NCBI GenBank assembly: GCA_030180135.1
Contig: CM058234.1
Span: forward strand, 28,492,766 to 28,556,765
Direction: 5' to 3'
DNA: 64,000 bases
From: Orychophragmus violaceus
Taxonomy: Eukaryota > Streptophyta > Magnoliopsida > Brassicales > Brassicaceae
In this document: in pieces, positions 21,206 through 32,995 of the stretch
Position numbering within the stretch: position 1 is the first letter of the stretch
How the letters are laid out: every line of letters starts with the position of its first letter
Program-made: the position numbers and the translations under genes
The notes under the pieces: generated by a model
Seen by the model: the letters and a program-made list of their open reading frames with translations, nothing else
Databases searched by the model: none
What the model was told of the DNA's origin: nothing

Positions 21206-22798
21206 TGATATTTGCGTTTTACACACCAATTAAAACCTAATGTGCACGCTACCACAATCGAATGGTATGTCGATGTAACACTTTATGATCGAATCCACAG
21301 GGAGCTAGTGATCTATAACACCAAGAATGCACAAAGTTCCTTAATCTAAGCAAATACAAGAGATTTGGTTTTTTTTTACTAACAACCTAAGTGAGATGAA
21401 AGCAAAGAAACTAATATACAAATGATACAGATAACAAAAGTGAAATAAAAACAGAACAAACCATTCACTAAACAAGATACTAAGATTCACAAAAACAGAG
21501 TAAAAACAGAGATGATAAAAGACTAAGTTCCTTGGGTTGAGATTTCGGTTTGGGTGATCAACAATTAATCTAGAAGTATTTAACAACAATAGAATGATTT
21601 CTTAGGCCAAGAACAACATATCAAGCTACTCCACTCTCATGATAATATCCCTACACCTATCAAGCATTAACATCAACTCTCGTTGGCAATTTCAAGATAG
21701 ATATGCATTATGAACAAGTTCTTATTACCACTAAACACCTTGAACATCAATTCTCATTGGTTAAGTATGTAAAGCACTTGATAGAGTTTCAAACATAAAC
21801 TACACCTCTCGGTGCTAGCAACATTTAAGATCAAGGAATTGATTAGCTACTTCAATCCTAGCATTAAGAACTTCTAACAAGTAAGGAATCAATATTTCCA
21901 AGTTTTAAACATCCTAAACCATCACTAAATCACCCTCACCTTACTCAAACCCAGAAACTTATAAGGAACTACTCAATAGGCATGATAATAACAAAGCAAA
22001 ACATAATTAAGAAGACAGAAATGAAGAACAAGAGGAAACTAAAAGAAGAACTCAAACCAAACTTGAAAAGGAAAAAATGTTTTGATCTAGATCCAAAAAT
22101 GGATCAAGAAGTAGATCATGCCTCTCTACATACACCAAGAGGTCTTAAATAATAGAAAACAAAGTGTCTTGGTCGACCTCAGAACATGGGAGGGTCTACA
22201 AGCCAAAAGAAAAAGAGAAAAAGTAGCATGTGGGCAAAAGTTGGTCTCACCACGACATAATTGATATGTATCCAGTAAATCGGTCATAACTCTTTGTGTA
22301 TAGCTGAAAATGACTTAGAACCACCTCCATTGGAAAGATAACTCAATTGCCTACAACTTTGGTGTGAAGCTCCAAAGCTAAATATGAACGCAAGCTCTTC
22401 AAATGACTCGATCTTTCAAGGTCAAATCTCACAGCGACTTGTGGAGGTCGCTGTGAGAGGCCGCTGTGAGGTTGTTTGATCCACAGCGACTTGGGGAGGT
22501 CGCTGTGGAGGTTGCTGGGGCTCCCGACTGTTCGCATTTCTTCACAGCGACTTCAGTATGCCGCTGTGGGATGCCGCTGTGAGGTCTGGTAATGATTCTT
22601 AGCTGTTTTTCCACTCCTTTTTGGGTGTTTTTCAGTCCCTACCTCCCTCATATCATTTGGGTGCTTCATCATGTCTTCCACCACCTACAAAAAGAGAAAA
22701 ACCAAGCACATGCACTTCTAATGATGCCTAAATGCATTATCTAAAGCTAAAACATGCTCCAAATCATGATTAAATCTACTCAAAAACACAACACATCA
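21206..22798 (-). mobile_element. Solo LTR (Athila-like), nested in the MULE
   Basis: 1593 bp from TGATATTTGCG to ACACATCA, flanked by the 5-bp duplication GTTAC (21201-21205 and 22799-22803). Minus orientation is inferred because its minus-strand ends resemble the Athila LTR at 14162: start TGATGTGTTGTGTTTTTGAG, and a 3' part with a 'gtgcac' block and ...atatca. There is no internal element sequence, so it arose by LTR-LTR recombination. It contains inverted CACAGCGAC pairs. Confidence 0.85.
22430..22583. repeat. CACAGCGAC/GTCGCTGTG inverted-pair array
   Basis: CACAGCGAC followed 8 bp later by GTCGCTGTG occurs at 22431-22456 and 22492-22507. A third, imperfect set (cacagcgacttcagtatgccgctgtg) lies at 22542-22567, with extra GCCGCTGTG copies between. 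Each pair can form a 9-bp stem. Confidence 0.85.
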
Positions 22799-23101
22799 GT
22801 TACGGTGGCTGACGTGGACATCCAGTCACGTTTTAATTTAAACGTGGTCGTTTTGCTTCATAGGAAAAATCTGTCCAATTTTTTTTCTTCTCTTTCGCGT
22901 TATCATATCAAAATTGAGCAAAAAATCTGGAGAAATAGGGTTTATGTCTTCTATCCTCAAATCGAGCAAATCGACTGGAATCTGTGGTTCTTTGAGTATG
23001 AATAAATTAGTTGCATCAGGTAATTCCTTTTTGTTCAAAAGATCGTTTGATTGTTTGTTACAGGAGATGAAAGTTGTGAGCAGATTTAAAATTGGACAGG
23101 A

Positions 23102-23543
23102 ATGAGAAAGCGAGGCTGTGAAAGGGGGTTTCCGAAATCATGTAATTGGTGTGGAGAGAATTCGGTGATGAGAACGTCAAGGACTGTTGATAATCCTGGA
23201 GGAATCTTTCACTGCTGCCAAATGGATCGGAAAAGGTATGAAGCTCAATTTTAATGGGTAATATACGATGGTGTTGAGATTTCAAATTGTCTCGCAGGAG
23301 AAGAACCATTTGTTTAAATGGTCAGATGAAGGTGATGTAGAAGAAATCGAAGATATGAAAAGCTCGATTGAAGAAAACTTTGAGAAATTGGATTCCGAGA
23401 CACGCACAACTCAAGATTTGATCACTAGTTACGGGAAGAAGATTGAAGAACTTGGGACTGATGTTGCTCGGTTAGAGAATGATCTAAAAGAGGTCAGAGA
23501 GAAGATTCATGGTTGGGATTGTTTATGCTGTCATGTTATGTAG
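23102..23543 (+). pseudogene. Captured GRF-type zinc-finger gene, probably frameshifted
   Basis: Exon 1 (23102-23235) encodes a GRF zinc finger: KSCNWCGENSVMRTSRT, then DNPGGIFHCC. Exon 2 (23298-23543) continues with HLFKWSDEGD and a ~55-residue coiled coil ending in a Cys/Val/Met tail. GRF fingers bind single-stranded nucleic acid, and small GRF plus coiled-coil proteins are common in crucifers. The GT-AG intron 23236-23297 leaves the exons out of phase by two bases. An alternative AG at 23277-23278 restores phase but makes a 43-nt intron, short for plants. It lies inside the MULE, between the nested LTR and the right TIR. Confidence 0.6.
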
Positions 23544-23667
23544 TAATGTTCGTTGTGAACAAGTATTTCTTCTCGGTTATGAACACGTTTTAGCCACTTC
23601 TTTTCCTTCTCCTCGACAACCAATGTCTTCGCCACCTTCAAACTGTACTTAGCTTTGTCGTTTCATA

Positions 23668-23818
23668 TCGACAATTGCTGCTTCATTAATTCCTCTGAAT
23701 AGATTGGCCGCCGCAGTGTGGAGAAAATGTATCTTCCCACCAATATAGAATGTCTGTCCATTCACTGTGTCGAAATTTCCTCCGTAGCTTATGACAAACG
23801 CAATATCCGTGTCATCAC
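23668..23818 (-). pseudogene. Unidentified gene fragment captured by the MULE
   Basis: The minus strand reads an open stretch containing DIAFVISYGGNFDTVNG and QTFYIGGKIHFLHTAAANLF before a stop, preceded by an AG that could be a splice acceptor. The residue pattern looks protein-like, not random. I do not recognise the family; an N-terminal piece of a MULE-associated protein is possible. It converges with the GRF gene. Confidence 0.35.
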
Positions 23819-24372
23819 TGAGACAAGAAAACAGAACAAAAAACGGTCAGTATTTTCAAATAATGTTCACTGAGACATTACATCGAGCACATGGAGTGCT
23901 ATATCAAATCTTCATAACCATTGAAGAAACCTAAACAATTTGTATCTCAAATTCATATTAATTAGTCATCTTAAACAATATAACAAAGAATTGAAGCATA
24001 ATCTACATCTAAAATCGAAGCTTTCTCTCTCGTTTAACCATAATTTCTGTCTAAGAAATTCGAGAACACTAACCTCATTTTCGAAGAATTGAAGCACTCC
24101 AACCACAGTTTTTGAAAACACTGTTATATTTATGCCTCCTTCTACCCCTAATTGACGAAATTTCTTCTTCCCTCTCGCTGTCTCGAGCTTTCTCTATCGC
24201 AGTTTCGATTTCTCTGTTATGAACTTTGTGTTCTTCGCCAAATCTTCCCTTAATTATTATTTTTTTGAGCTAACTAAACAAAACGACGTCGTGTTGTTTA
24301 GTTTATTACTATTTGTTTTTATTAGCTTAGAATATTACCACGTAATATTCGGAAGCTGCCACGTAATACTCC

Positions 24373-24566
24373 GTAACCGAGCCACTAAACACCGTCTGAG
24401 TCAAACTAACGTTCCGTTAGTCAAAGCATGAAAAGGCCAAATTGTTTTAGTTGGGGTATGAGATTCAAATTTAAAATGAATTGGTGTATGAAATTGCACA
24501 GATACGAAGTTCGGGTATTGATTGGGACCGTGGCTCATTGTTGAAGTATGAATAAGCCGAATTCCC
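24373..24566 (-). repeat. MULE right terminal inverted repeat
   Basis: Reverse complement of 21012-21205, ending CCGAATTCCC, followed by the target duplication GTCTTTCTCC at 24567-24576. Confidence 0.9.
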
Positions 24567-24959
24567 GTCTTTCTCCTCAACACTCCATGTACTTTTGAAT
24601 TACTCTCCTCAAAGGTTCCTACAAAATCAAAAGACAAATCCAATTCTTTATGTGCAGCTTATGAGAAAATCATCTAACTTCGTCAAGCAATGAGAAAATC
24701 ATCTAACTACTGTAAATATATACCTCCCAAATAAATAAAAATAAATAAATTGACAATGTTTACCCATAATGTTATTACCCGGTCCAAATTGACCCACAAA
24801 GATCAGAAAGAATTTGAATTATACGCTAAGGTGTCCAGAAACAACTAAATATCATGTTGGCTTTTTGGTATGAAAGAATATTATTCTTTTCACTCAAAAC
24901 TGAAAAGTTAGAACAAATAAAGCAATTTCGTGGCGTGGCGTGTGCCTGACTGAATAATA

Positions 24960-25216
24960 CTCCCTCCGTTTTAAATTACTCGTTTTAGACATTTTGTTTT
25001 GTTCCAAATTAGATGACGTTTTCGATTTTCAATGTAAAATTTATTAATATTTTAAGTTTTATGACTATTTGTATTCTGCAGTTTATTTTACCATTGGTTG
25101 AATTATGTTTAGGTGGATAATTAATAATGTTTTTGTTTAGAAAAAATAAAAAATTAAATGTTTTTTTAATTTGTGTGTTTGAACCTAAAACGACAACTAA
25201 TAAAAAACGGAGGAAG
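24960..25216. mobile_element. Stowaway-type MITE
   Basis: 257-bp element beginning CTCCCTCCGTTTTAAATTA and ending ...AAAAAACGGAGGAAG, an inverted repeat of ~30 bp, flanked by TA on both sides (24958-24959 and 25217-25218). The termini are the Stowaway (Tc1/mariner-derived) consensus. Non-coding and AT-rich. Confidence 0.9.
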
Positions 25217-25218
25217 TA

Positions 25219-27417
25219 TATATCTTACATTGGGTTATGTGGCCATAACTCATTAACATAATTAACATAATTCCATCCATCTTTCAGCATTTTTCTACAT
25301 TATAAAATATCATTCTGTCCAATTCTGTCCAAATTTTTTTATCAGAGTATGTGTCTTACTATAAAGTATAGTGAATACGTAGATAATCATTTCCAATCTG
25401 AAGACTGGTCAAAGATATGGGCAACTCTTCGATTTTTTTTTAAACTGCTCGGTGTCTCTTCTTCTTAGGAAGAATTAAAATTTATTATATACCATTTGCG
25501 TATCAGAATTTTAAATATGGGGTTAGATCTTGATATGGGTTTTCACTATAAGGATTGTTTGTAACACCTTTGCTGAATTTAAATATATGCAAACAAATGT
25601 TCAAAAAAAAAAAAAATATGTAGATAAATCACATTCACATTCGCATTTAAAATAAACATAGACCAAAAGCTTATTTAGACTACATATATAATATGCTACC
25701 ATTCAACGCTTGTATAGTGCACAATCAAACAAAACTATAATTTGACTTTATTAATATTGGCTTAATAATAGAATAATCACAAATTGTTGCTTTCTAGACT
25801 TAAATTTAGATTAGTTTTAGAAAGGAACAGTTTGGCTTTCGCTTGTCTAATCTCTAAATTTGTTATATATTATATAATTATGATGTTAAATAAGGGTAAT
25901 TATTCATAAGGTACCCTAAACCCTAAAACAAATCAAACCTAAAACCTTATCTTTTAATAAAAAAGCAGAAAGTTTAAAATGGCAGGTATCCTTTTTGTAT
26001 GGTTCAAAAAAGGTTTATCTATAGGGGTTAGGGTACCCATGATTTTTTGTCAATTACATCAATATACTCACAAAATAATTTTATAGTAAATTATTTATTA
26101 TTTTTAATAATTTAAAACTACAAAATAATATTTGATTATCTTAATTTTAAAATAATATTAGATAATTTGTACTCTGTTTCCTGCATTTTACCAAAAGTAA
26201 AAGACACAGGTTTTTACATAATGCATTCAAATAAAATTCTCTATCATGTTTGAAATAAGAAAGGAAGCAAGCTTTGAATAGTCATTTACCAAGCATCATC
26301 TTATGGCCAACTAATCAAGCCATGGATAATTCTGATAGATGAAGGAGAAGCAAAGTGTTGCAAGTATGTGGTTTGATCCTAGCACTAGAATACCTTTTGT
26401 GTTTGTTAAAGTAAATAAACCATAACAAATGCTGATCGAATCTCTATATAAGAGGTTAGTCATTAATGAGTTTATATCCACGGTGAAAGTATATACTTTG
26501 TGAATAAATTATAGAGGAGCACATAATCTAGAACATATCTTAATGTAGTTGAATGAGTTTTGGGCAACGTCATTCTCTGGCGTCTGTGTACCAAACCAAA
26601 AACAAATAAAACCATGTTAAATATATTTGTCTGATGCATTATTAGTTTCTTGTTTATAAGAAAAACAAAGTTTGAAGCTGACGTGAGCCATGGCCGAGTT
26701 GTGTTTAGAAAACTGGAAAGACAAAAACGAAAAAGGAAGAGATGAATGTAGAGGTAGATGAGAATCAACTAAATAAATTTTGTAACGCCAGTTTTACTTA
26801 CCCTTTGTTGCACTCTGAAAAGATATATTTTAGCCATAGACAACGATCCCTCCGTCATTAAGTTAAGAAATCTCAAAATCTTACTGTTTCACATTAAAAA
26901 CAAATTTCAAAATCATACCTAAACGTCGATACTGTTTCAGAAACTCTCAAAACCGTACGCTTTTTCTACTTCTCCTCCTCTTCCCACCTAATAATTGAAA
27001 AGGAATCTAAACACTTTTCTTCGTTTTTATTTGTTTTTACCTTTACCTTCTTGTTCTTCTCCGTTGCACTCTCAGTTTATACCACATATGACTAATTCCT
27101 CAAGTACAGGGGAAGCAGAAAGAAACATATTGAACGCACAACAACCGAACACATAGAACTGGATTGAATCAAGACAAAGACTCTTGAGAGATGGAAGATA
27201 AGCATCTGCGGGGAGAGAGTCGATATCAAAACCAAACCCGAGTGTTAGATTTGATTCAGCTAATATGGCACATTATCACAATGGCTTTTACGCATCAACT
27301 CATTTTAGTTAAATCTATAATGAAACATGATAATCCACTAAAAATGAAAGGCATAACATGAATCTATCTTTGTAGTATATATCATGAACTGGTCAGAGCG
27401 TGATGGGATGAGTTACC
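25219..27417. other. AT-rich intergenic region, one possible small TIR element
   Basis: No convincing gene. At 25911-26038 a ggtaccctaaaccc block and its inverse gggttagggtacc bracket ~130 bp, possibly a tiny MITE. Frames at 26472-26768 look random. Confidence 0.4.
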
Positions 27418-29023
27418 TTCGTATTAGTGCTGTCAAAGAATTTGATAACATATGAGTGGTTGTTTGGATCTTTGTCAAAGACGGTGATAAGTGGATGCTG
27501 GATTCTTTGAAAAATTTCTCGAAAGCTTCTCTATCAAAATCCTCGATGCACGGAAGAACATCAAATAAGCATTGAGCATAAGACGACTCATTCAACTATG
27601 TTATATACAAAGTGAAAAGCCTTTTCTCTTGTACCTTGTAATCAACAAACAGTTCATCGAAGAGTTTGAATAGCCTGACCACAAGTCTTGTCACAGACTC
27701 TCCACGAGGAAGCAGTTTGGCATTTGAGGTGTGCGCGAAGTCATAGTCAGAGCGCAATTTCTCAGCAATGGCCAAGAAAGAATCAAACTCGGAGCCGGAT
27801 AATTTAGGGAAAACCCCAACCTAAAAAACCAGAAGATAGACCGTTATTTGACTGCCATTAAAGATAAAATCATGAAACAGAGAAAAAAACGAAATGGATA
27901 TGTTTGTGACACTTACCACAAACACCTTCTTATCATCAACAACCTCAGTCGCATCATCAGCCGACTTGATTTCAAAAGAAGCAGACCCGCTTTGTTTCTT
28001 CAAGTAAGTAACAATGCCGTCAGCTTCACGAGGTCCGTTGTATTCTTGAATTGCTTTTCCTCCGTTTCTGAAGATCTTGATTGTTGGGAAATTTGAAATC
28101 TTAAACCTTAAATCCTAAACCCTAAACCCTTTTTGTTTCTTCAAGTAAGTAACAATGTTGTCAGCTTCACGAGGTCTGTTGTATTCTTGAATTGCTTTTC
28201 CTCTGTTTATGAAGATCTTGATTGTTGAGAAACCCTGAACCTCGTACTTAGTTGCAAACTCTCTGTTTGTTTCCTCACTTGTGTCCATCTTGGCGAGAAC
28301 CACTGGAGGGACATGACTGCTCAACTCTGATGCAATCTTCTCGTAAGTTAAACAAATAAAAAAAATCATCACTCACGGCTACATGAATTAGACAAATAGC
28401 TATGCTAAGTGACCGTCATTCAATATAAAAATCCTAGCTCAAGTAATTGAAAAGATATATTTACCTTAGGATCTAGCTGCTTGCAGTGTCCACACCTGAA
28501 GAAGAAATATCAAATAACGGATATTAAGATCAAATATACTCCCCAAAGATCTTCTTCCAACAGATTAAACTTGGTTTAACTAGATGGGTCGACGACCAAA
28601 AAAAAAAGATCAAATACTTTCACAGAGGAAAGTGTTAAATTAGTATGCGCACATACTCCTAGTTTGAATTCAGATCATAGATTGAAATCGATCGAATCAA
28701 ATTGCACAATTTGCAATAAAATTTCTGCCTAATAAAACAGACCAGATAAGCTATGTAGAAAACACTAGTGAGAAAAAGAAATCATTCGCATGCAAATCCA
28801 AATGATAAATTCAGATCCAGGCGTAAAGAAAAAGGGACCCATCAGATTTGACAAATCATGACACAAAAACTCATATACACAATACTACTAACAGAGAAGG
28901 TTGAATCATCACAAATGAGAAATACCATGGGGCGTAAAACTCGACGATGATGAAATGGTGCTTGCTGATGGCTTCGCTGAAGTTAGTGTGATCCAATGTC
29001 AACCCAAACTCTTTCGTCTCCAT
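27418..29023 (-). pseudogene. Protein disulfide isomerase (PDIL1-type) pseudogene
   Basis: Minus-strand remnants of a multi-exon PDI gene. Exon 28926-29023 starts [15 protein letters not shown], without a signal peptide. Its donor and the acceptor of exon 28465-28495 still join in frame to give the thioredoxin active site WCGHCK. The next exon (about 28350 down to 27918; [30 protein letters not shown]) has apparently lost its acceptor AG. It is also partly duplicated: ~112 bp around the TIKIF...GKAIQEYN segment appear twice (27985-28093 and 28130-28245). Later exons (27632-27821; 27418-27543) continue into the b and b' domains, with a one-base loss near 27505. The second thioredoxin domain and ER-retention signal are absent. 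The intact protein folds disulfides in the ER; this copy cannot be functional. Confidence 0.85.
28105..28130. repeat. Telomere-like repeat at a duplication junction
   Basis: A degenerate CCCTAAA array (aaaccttaaatcctaaaccctaaaccct in register) lies exactly between the two copies of the duplicated PDI segment. Confidence 0.75.
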
Positions 29024-29433
29024 CTCCTAGCTTCTTACGGACAAAGTATAGTTTGCTAAGAACTTGTGTTAATAATACACTGTCTTGAGATCTTGACCTT
29101 CAGCGGTTCAAAGCTAGGATAACTTTAATTCACATGAAGACACGAAGATAACATAGCAGAAATCCAGAGCTCATCTCAATCACATATATACGCAGAAACA
29201 GCAAAACATGAAGCGAAGAAGAAGAGATTCACCAAAATTTCTCAGAAACCTTACTTTCGAAATCGGTCGATCCTCACTCATACAATGAATTTCGAAACCC
29301 TTACTGAATCTGAATAAGTAACGACAGAAAATACTGAAAATCGTCTTCTCTAATCTAATCATTCTTCTTTGTTTTTATAATCTCATTTTTACCTTTACCT
29401 AGTTAAGATTAGCACCTTTCCCAAAAGGCCCAT
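29024..29433. other. Former PDI upstream region and spacer
   Basis: Sequence upstream of the PDI pseudogene up to the probable start of the Tat-1 LTR. No separate gene seen; a short minus-strand frame at 29180-29362 is not convincing. Confidence 0.4.
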
Positions 29434-29929
29434 TCATGAATTTAGGTCGGCCCAGTAAGGAAATTCGATTTCGGCCTTAATCCGAAATCAAAGAACCATC
29501 ATGGCCCGGCGACTTGGCAAATTAGGGTTACGAAGCAGGCGAAAACCATAAGAGGAAAGCGGCGCGCGTGGATAACATGCTGAATAAGGAGATACGTTCG
29601 AGAATATTCACGCCGAGATATTAGGAAAGATTCGATATTATCTTAAATTTTCCTGTTTTGTTAAGCCGACTTCTGTAAACCTATATAAGGGCATCGAACT
29701 CATTAAATAAATCATCCAATTTTTCATAGAGTTTTCGGGGAGTTCTTATTATACAAACAACTTTCCAACGACCTAAAGAGACCTCAGCCGCTTTGTTTCC
29801 TTCTGGAAACCTAGTTCAAAACCCTAATTCCATTCTTTCTCACCGAGTTAAGAAACTATTCTTTAAGAATCCCTCAAGAAACCCTAAAATTCTTTCTGTG
29901 TTTGGATAGGCCGAGTTACGAAATCAACA
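29434..29929 (+). repeat. Tat-1 5' LTR (left boundary uncertain)
   Basis: Ends in ...AAATCAACA directly before the PBS. A TATA box (CTATATAAGG, 29681-29690) sits ~250 bp upstream of the end, as expected for the transcription start in an LTR. No second copy is in the window to fix the left end. Confidence 0.6.
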
Positions 29930-29930
29930 A

Positions 29931-29948
29931 TTGACGCCGACTGTGGGG
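29931..29948 (+). promoter_or_regulatory. Tat-1 primer-binding site
   Basis: TTGACGCCGACTGTGGGG differs slightly from the common Tat/Retand PBS form TTGGCGCCGTCTGTGGG. Confidence 0.7.
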
Positions 29949-29975
29949 ATTTCTTAAGAAATTTCTGAACTCGAG

Positions 29976-32471
29976 ATGTCTGGAAACTGCGACGACGTCG
30001 ATCCCAGGATCAACCCTAGGGTCGATTACGAGCTAAGCGATCACAAACTGAGTGATCATGATGACGGGGAGATTGGGGCACTCAACGGCAAACCGCCACA
30101 AGGCCCTAAATCTAGAAAAACCAAAAAAAGACGACGGGTATATCCCGCCGGCCGATAACACGGCAGAACAAGTCGAACAAGATTCTGTTCTAGCCACTCT
30201 GATAGCCAAAATCGATTCCCAGAACGATTTGCTAAAAGAATTTACGGAGAAAATCGACCGGTTACAGACTGAGCAGGATAAAACTTGCTCCGACCAACAG
30301 TCGAGATATCCGTCGAAATCCCGACGCGTCATTCCCCCCCCCCCCAGCCAAAGAAAGACGTCTTTAGGCGACTAGTTTATGATACACCCGAAGAAGATCC
30401 ACACCGGGGTCAAAATATAAACGATGAACCTAAAAAAGACTCGCACCGGGTGGAGACCAGGAAGATAAGCATGAACGAGACTCGCACCGAAGACGAGATT
30501 CGGAGGACGAATCCAAGCAAGACTCGCACCGAAGGCAAGAAGATTCACATCACGAACGATACTCACCCCCACAGAGACCTGGACGATGAGTACGTTCCGA
30601 ATCACGAATGAGACGAGTACGAATCTCAGCATGAGCGAGGTTCACATCGCAGGCGGAACTCGCGCCGAGAGGTTGACTCACGCCGAGATCGCCATCGCCA
30701 CGAGCGAGGAGCATCTCACGAAGATGTTCAGGAAACACCTACCCGAGGGGCAAATCCCAGCCATGTCGAAAGGCAACTAACCGAGCTAAGGGATACCCTC
30801 AAGGAACTCAAGGTCGAGGTTCACTGTATCAAAGGATCCGCCCCAGAGATCGATCGAATCATCGAGGAAACGCAGAGGACGAATACGTATGTCCGTCAAA
30901 AGGAAAAACTTAAACTGCCGACATATGATCGTACAAAAGATCCCGCTTCTCACTTAACCACCTTCAAGATCATGGCGGCAAAAGCACGATTCTCATCAAC
31001 CAGAGAACGCGATATCGGCTTTTGTCAGCTATTCGCAGAAACTATGGAAGGATATGCATTGACCTGGTTCTCTCGGCTTCCGCCCGAATCGATCAACAGC
31101 TTCTCTGATCTTACACGAGCATTCGTGCGACACCACTTCTCATATGTGAACAAGGATACCTCTCTGAACACGCTGAAGTCTATGTCACAAGAGAAGAAGG
31201 AGACGCTGCGAGCCTTCATAAATCACTTCAAGACAACCATCACGCACGCCGAGGCCCCGGATAAATTCACTATCGCGGCTTTAACGAACGATGTATGGCA
31301 TGAAACCCCCTTATACCAAGATCTGGTTCTTAATCCACCGCTGACTATCGAAGATGATCTTCATCGAGCGAACAAATTCATCGAACTAGATGAACAAAAA
31401 GTGGCCATAACCAAGAAATTCGGCTCCACTAAGCAGACCGATAAAAAGGAGGACCGAGAACCGATACAACATTACGAAAAAGGGACAAAGACGACCATGG
31501 TGGTCGGAAACTCTGGATGCCAACGATCGTCCAAACCTTGGAAAAAATGGAGCAAGGAGGACAAGGATACGACATCGCAAACCGCTTCTGAGCCAGAAGA
31601 AAATTATTGCGAGTATCACAAAACCACATCGCATAACACTTCAGCTTGTCCGACCCTCAAAGATGCATTATACGCCCAATACAAGAGTGTAAAAATAAAG
31701 GCGTCTTTAGATGAATTGAGGAACGAGTCGCAGCGGAACCAAGACGAACAAGCCGATGATCAATCGCCTAAACAAGGAAAAAAGCAGCGCCGACTTAAAA
31801 GCGTAGCTTTGAAACGCGACCGCGACGATCATGAGAAAGAAGAAGGTGAAGCCCCCAAGGTCATAAGAAGAATCAACATTATTATGGGTGGCTTAATCTC
31901 GGTAAATGATTCGGTTCGATCAATCAAAGGATACGGGCGCAAGGCATTATGTGCACAAAATGTACCACAGCCGATCCTCTATGATGAGCCGCCTGTTATT
32001 TTCAATGATCAAGACCTTTGGGGAACTCATTATCCTCATAACGATCCATTAGTAGTCGAACTCCTCATCGGAAGCTGTCAGGTATCTCGGATCCGGGTTG
32101 ACACCGGCAGTTCTATCAATTTGATCTTCCTAGATACGTTGAAGAAGATGGAAATCAAAGAGGAAGACATAAAGCAAAAGGCTAAGCTGCTCACCGGTTT
32201 CACAAGTGAGACGACATATACCATTGGAACGATCAAATTGCCTGTTTACGCTAGCGGGGTCAACAAACTGGTAAAGTTCCACGTTATTGATAAGCCAACT
32301 ATTTACAATGCCATTCTCGGCACTCCATGGCTATACAGCATGAAAGCAGTATCCTCGACCTACCATCAATGTCTAAAATTCCCTTCGTCTAAAGGAATTC
32401 AAACACTGAAAGGGTGTCAGAAAGCAAGTCGGTCATGTTTCGTGAAAGAACACAAGATGAGACTACCGTAA
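29976..32471 (+). pseudogene. Tat-1 gag-protease, frameshifted
   Basis: The N-terminal part is split over at least three frames (29976-30158; 30052-30375; 30285-30611). The C-terminal 30972-32471 frame is open for 499 codons: a Gag core (RDIGFCQLFAETMEGYALTW and SLNTLKSMSQ), a zinc-finger-like CEYHKTTSHNTSAC near residue 212 (C-x2-H-x4-H-x4-C, as in other Tat Gags), and an aspartic protease with VDTGSSINLIF near residue 375. A poly-C run (30334-30345) and a ~42-bp repeat array lie in the broken N-terminal part. Gag forms the virus-like particle; protease processes it. The multiple frameshifts make it inactive. Confidence 0.75.
30394..30580 (+). repeat. ~42-bp imperfect tandem repeats in Tat-1 gag
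   Basis: The word GACTCGCACCG recurs at 30438, 30479 and 30521, with degenerate versions at about 30397 (gatccacaccg) and 30559 (atactcacccc). The period of ~38-42 bp gives charged Arg/Glu/Lys-rich peptide repeats. Confidence 0.7.
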
Positions 32472-32510
32472 TGCATGATTAATACAGAGCAAGGCAGGAA
32501 GGGCCCATAA

Positions 32511-32995
32511 ATGGAACTCATTCAACAAATCATCATCGACGATTCCGATGCAAGCAAGTGCGTGAGAATTGGAGCGGAACTACCATATGATATTAAGAAC
32601 GAGTTGATCGCATTCCTAAAACAAAATGTTTCGACCTTCTCTTGGTCGGTCAATGACATGAAAGGTATAAATCCTTCCATCACGACTCATGAGCTCAATG
32701 TGGATCCGTCTTATAAGCCGATTAAGCAAAAGAGGCGCAAACTCGGTCCCGAGAGAGAGACAAAGCCGTCAATGACGAGGTTGATAAACTTTTCGACGCC
32801 GGTTCAATTCAAGAAGTCAAATACCCTGACTGGCTAGCCAACCCCGTAGTTGTTAAAAAGAAAAACGGAAAATGGAGAGTCTGTGTCTATTTCACGGACC
32901 TCAACAAAGTTTGTCTGAAAGACAGCTTTCCTCTGCCACACATCGATCGACTTGTCGAAGCTACGGCTGGAAATGAGCTTCTCTCGTTCATAGAG
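32511..32995 (+). pseudogene. Tat-1 reverse transcriptase N-terminal fragment
   Basis: Begins MELIQQIIIDDSDASKCVRI, then FSWSVNDMKGINPSI and the RT entry block NVDPSYKPIKQKRRK. A frameshift near 32765 shifts the continuation (EVKYPDWLANPVVVKKKNGK, then PLPHIDRLVEATAG) into another frame. The catalytic YVDD region was never reached: the element is broken at ~32995. It belongs to the pol of the gag-protease upstream. Confidence 0.75.

Larger units (their letters stand above)
21012..24566. mobile_element. Mutator-like element with ~193-bp TIRs, non-autonomous
   Basis: The left terminal repeat (21012-21205) begins GGGAATTCGGCTTATTCATA, and its reverse complement closes the element at 24566. The two arms match over ~190 bp with only about four differences. 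Flanking direct repeats GTCTTTCTCC (21002-21011 and 24567-24576) are a 10-bp target duplication, close to the 9 bp usual for Mutator. No transposase is present. It carries a captured GRF zinc-finger gene (plus) and an unidentified gene fragment (minus). A solo LTR interrupts it just past the left arm. Confidence 0.85.

Noticed and set aside
22343..22614. Minus-strand frames in the solo LTR
   Set aside because: Produced by the CACAGCGAC repeats; inside an LTR.
25911..26038. Inverted ggtaccctaaaccc blocks as a MITE
   Set aside because: Only ~13 bp match and no target duplication; kept as a remark in the spacer entry.
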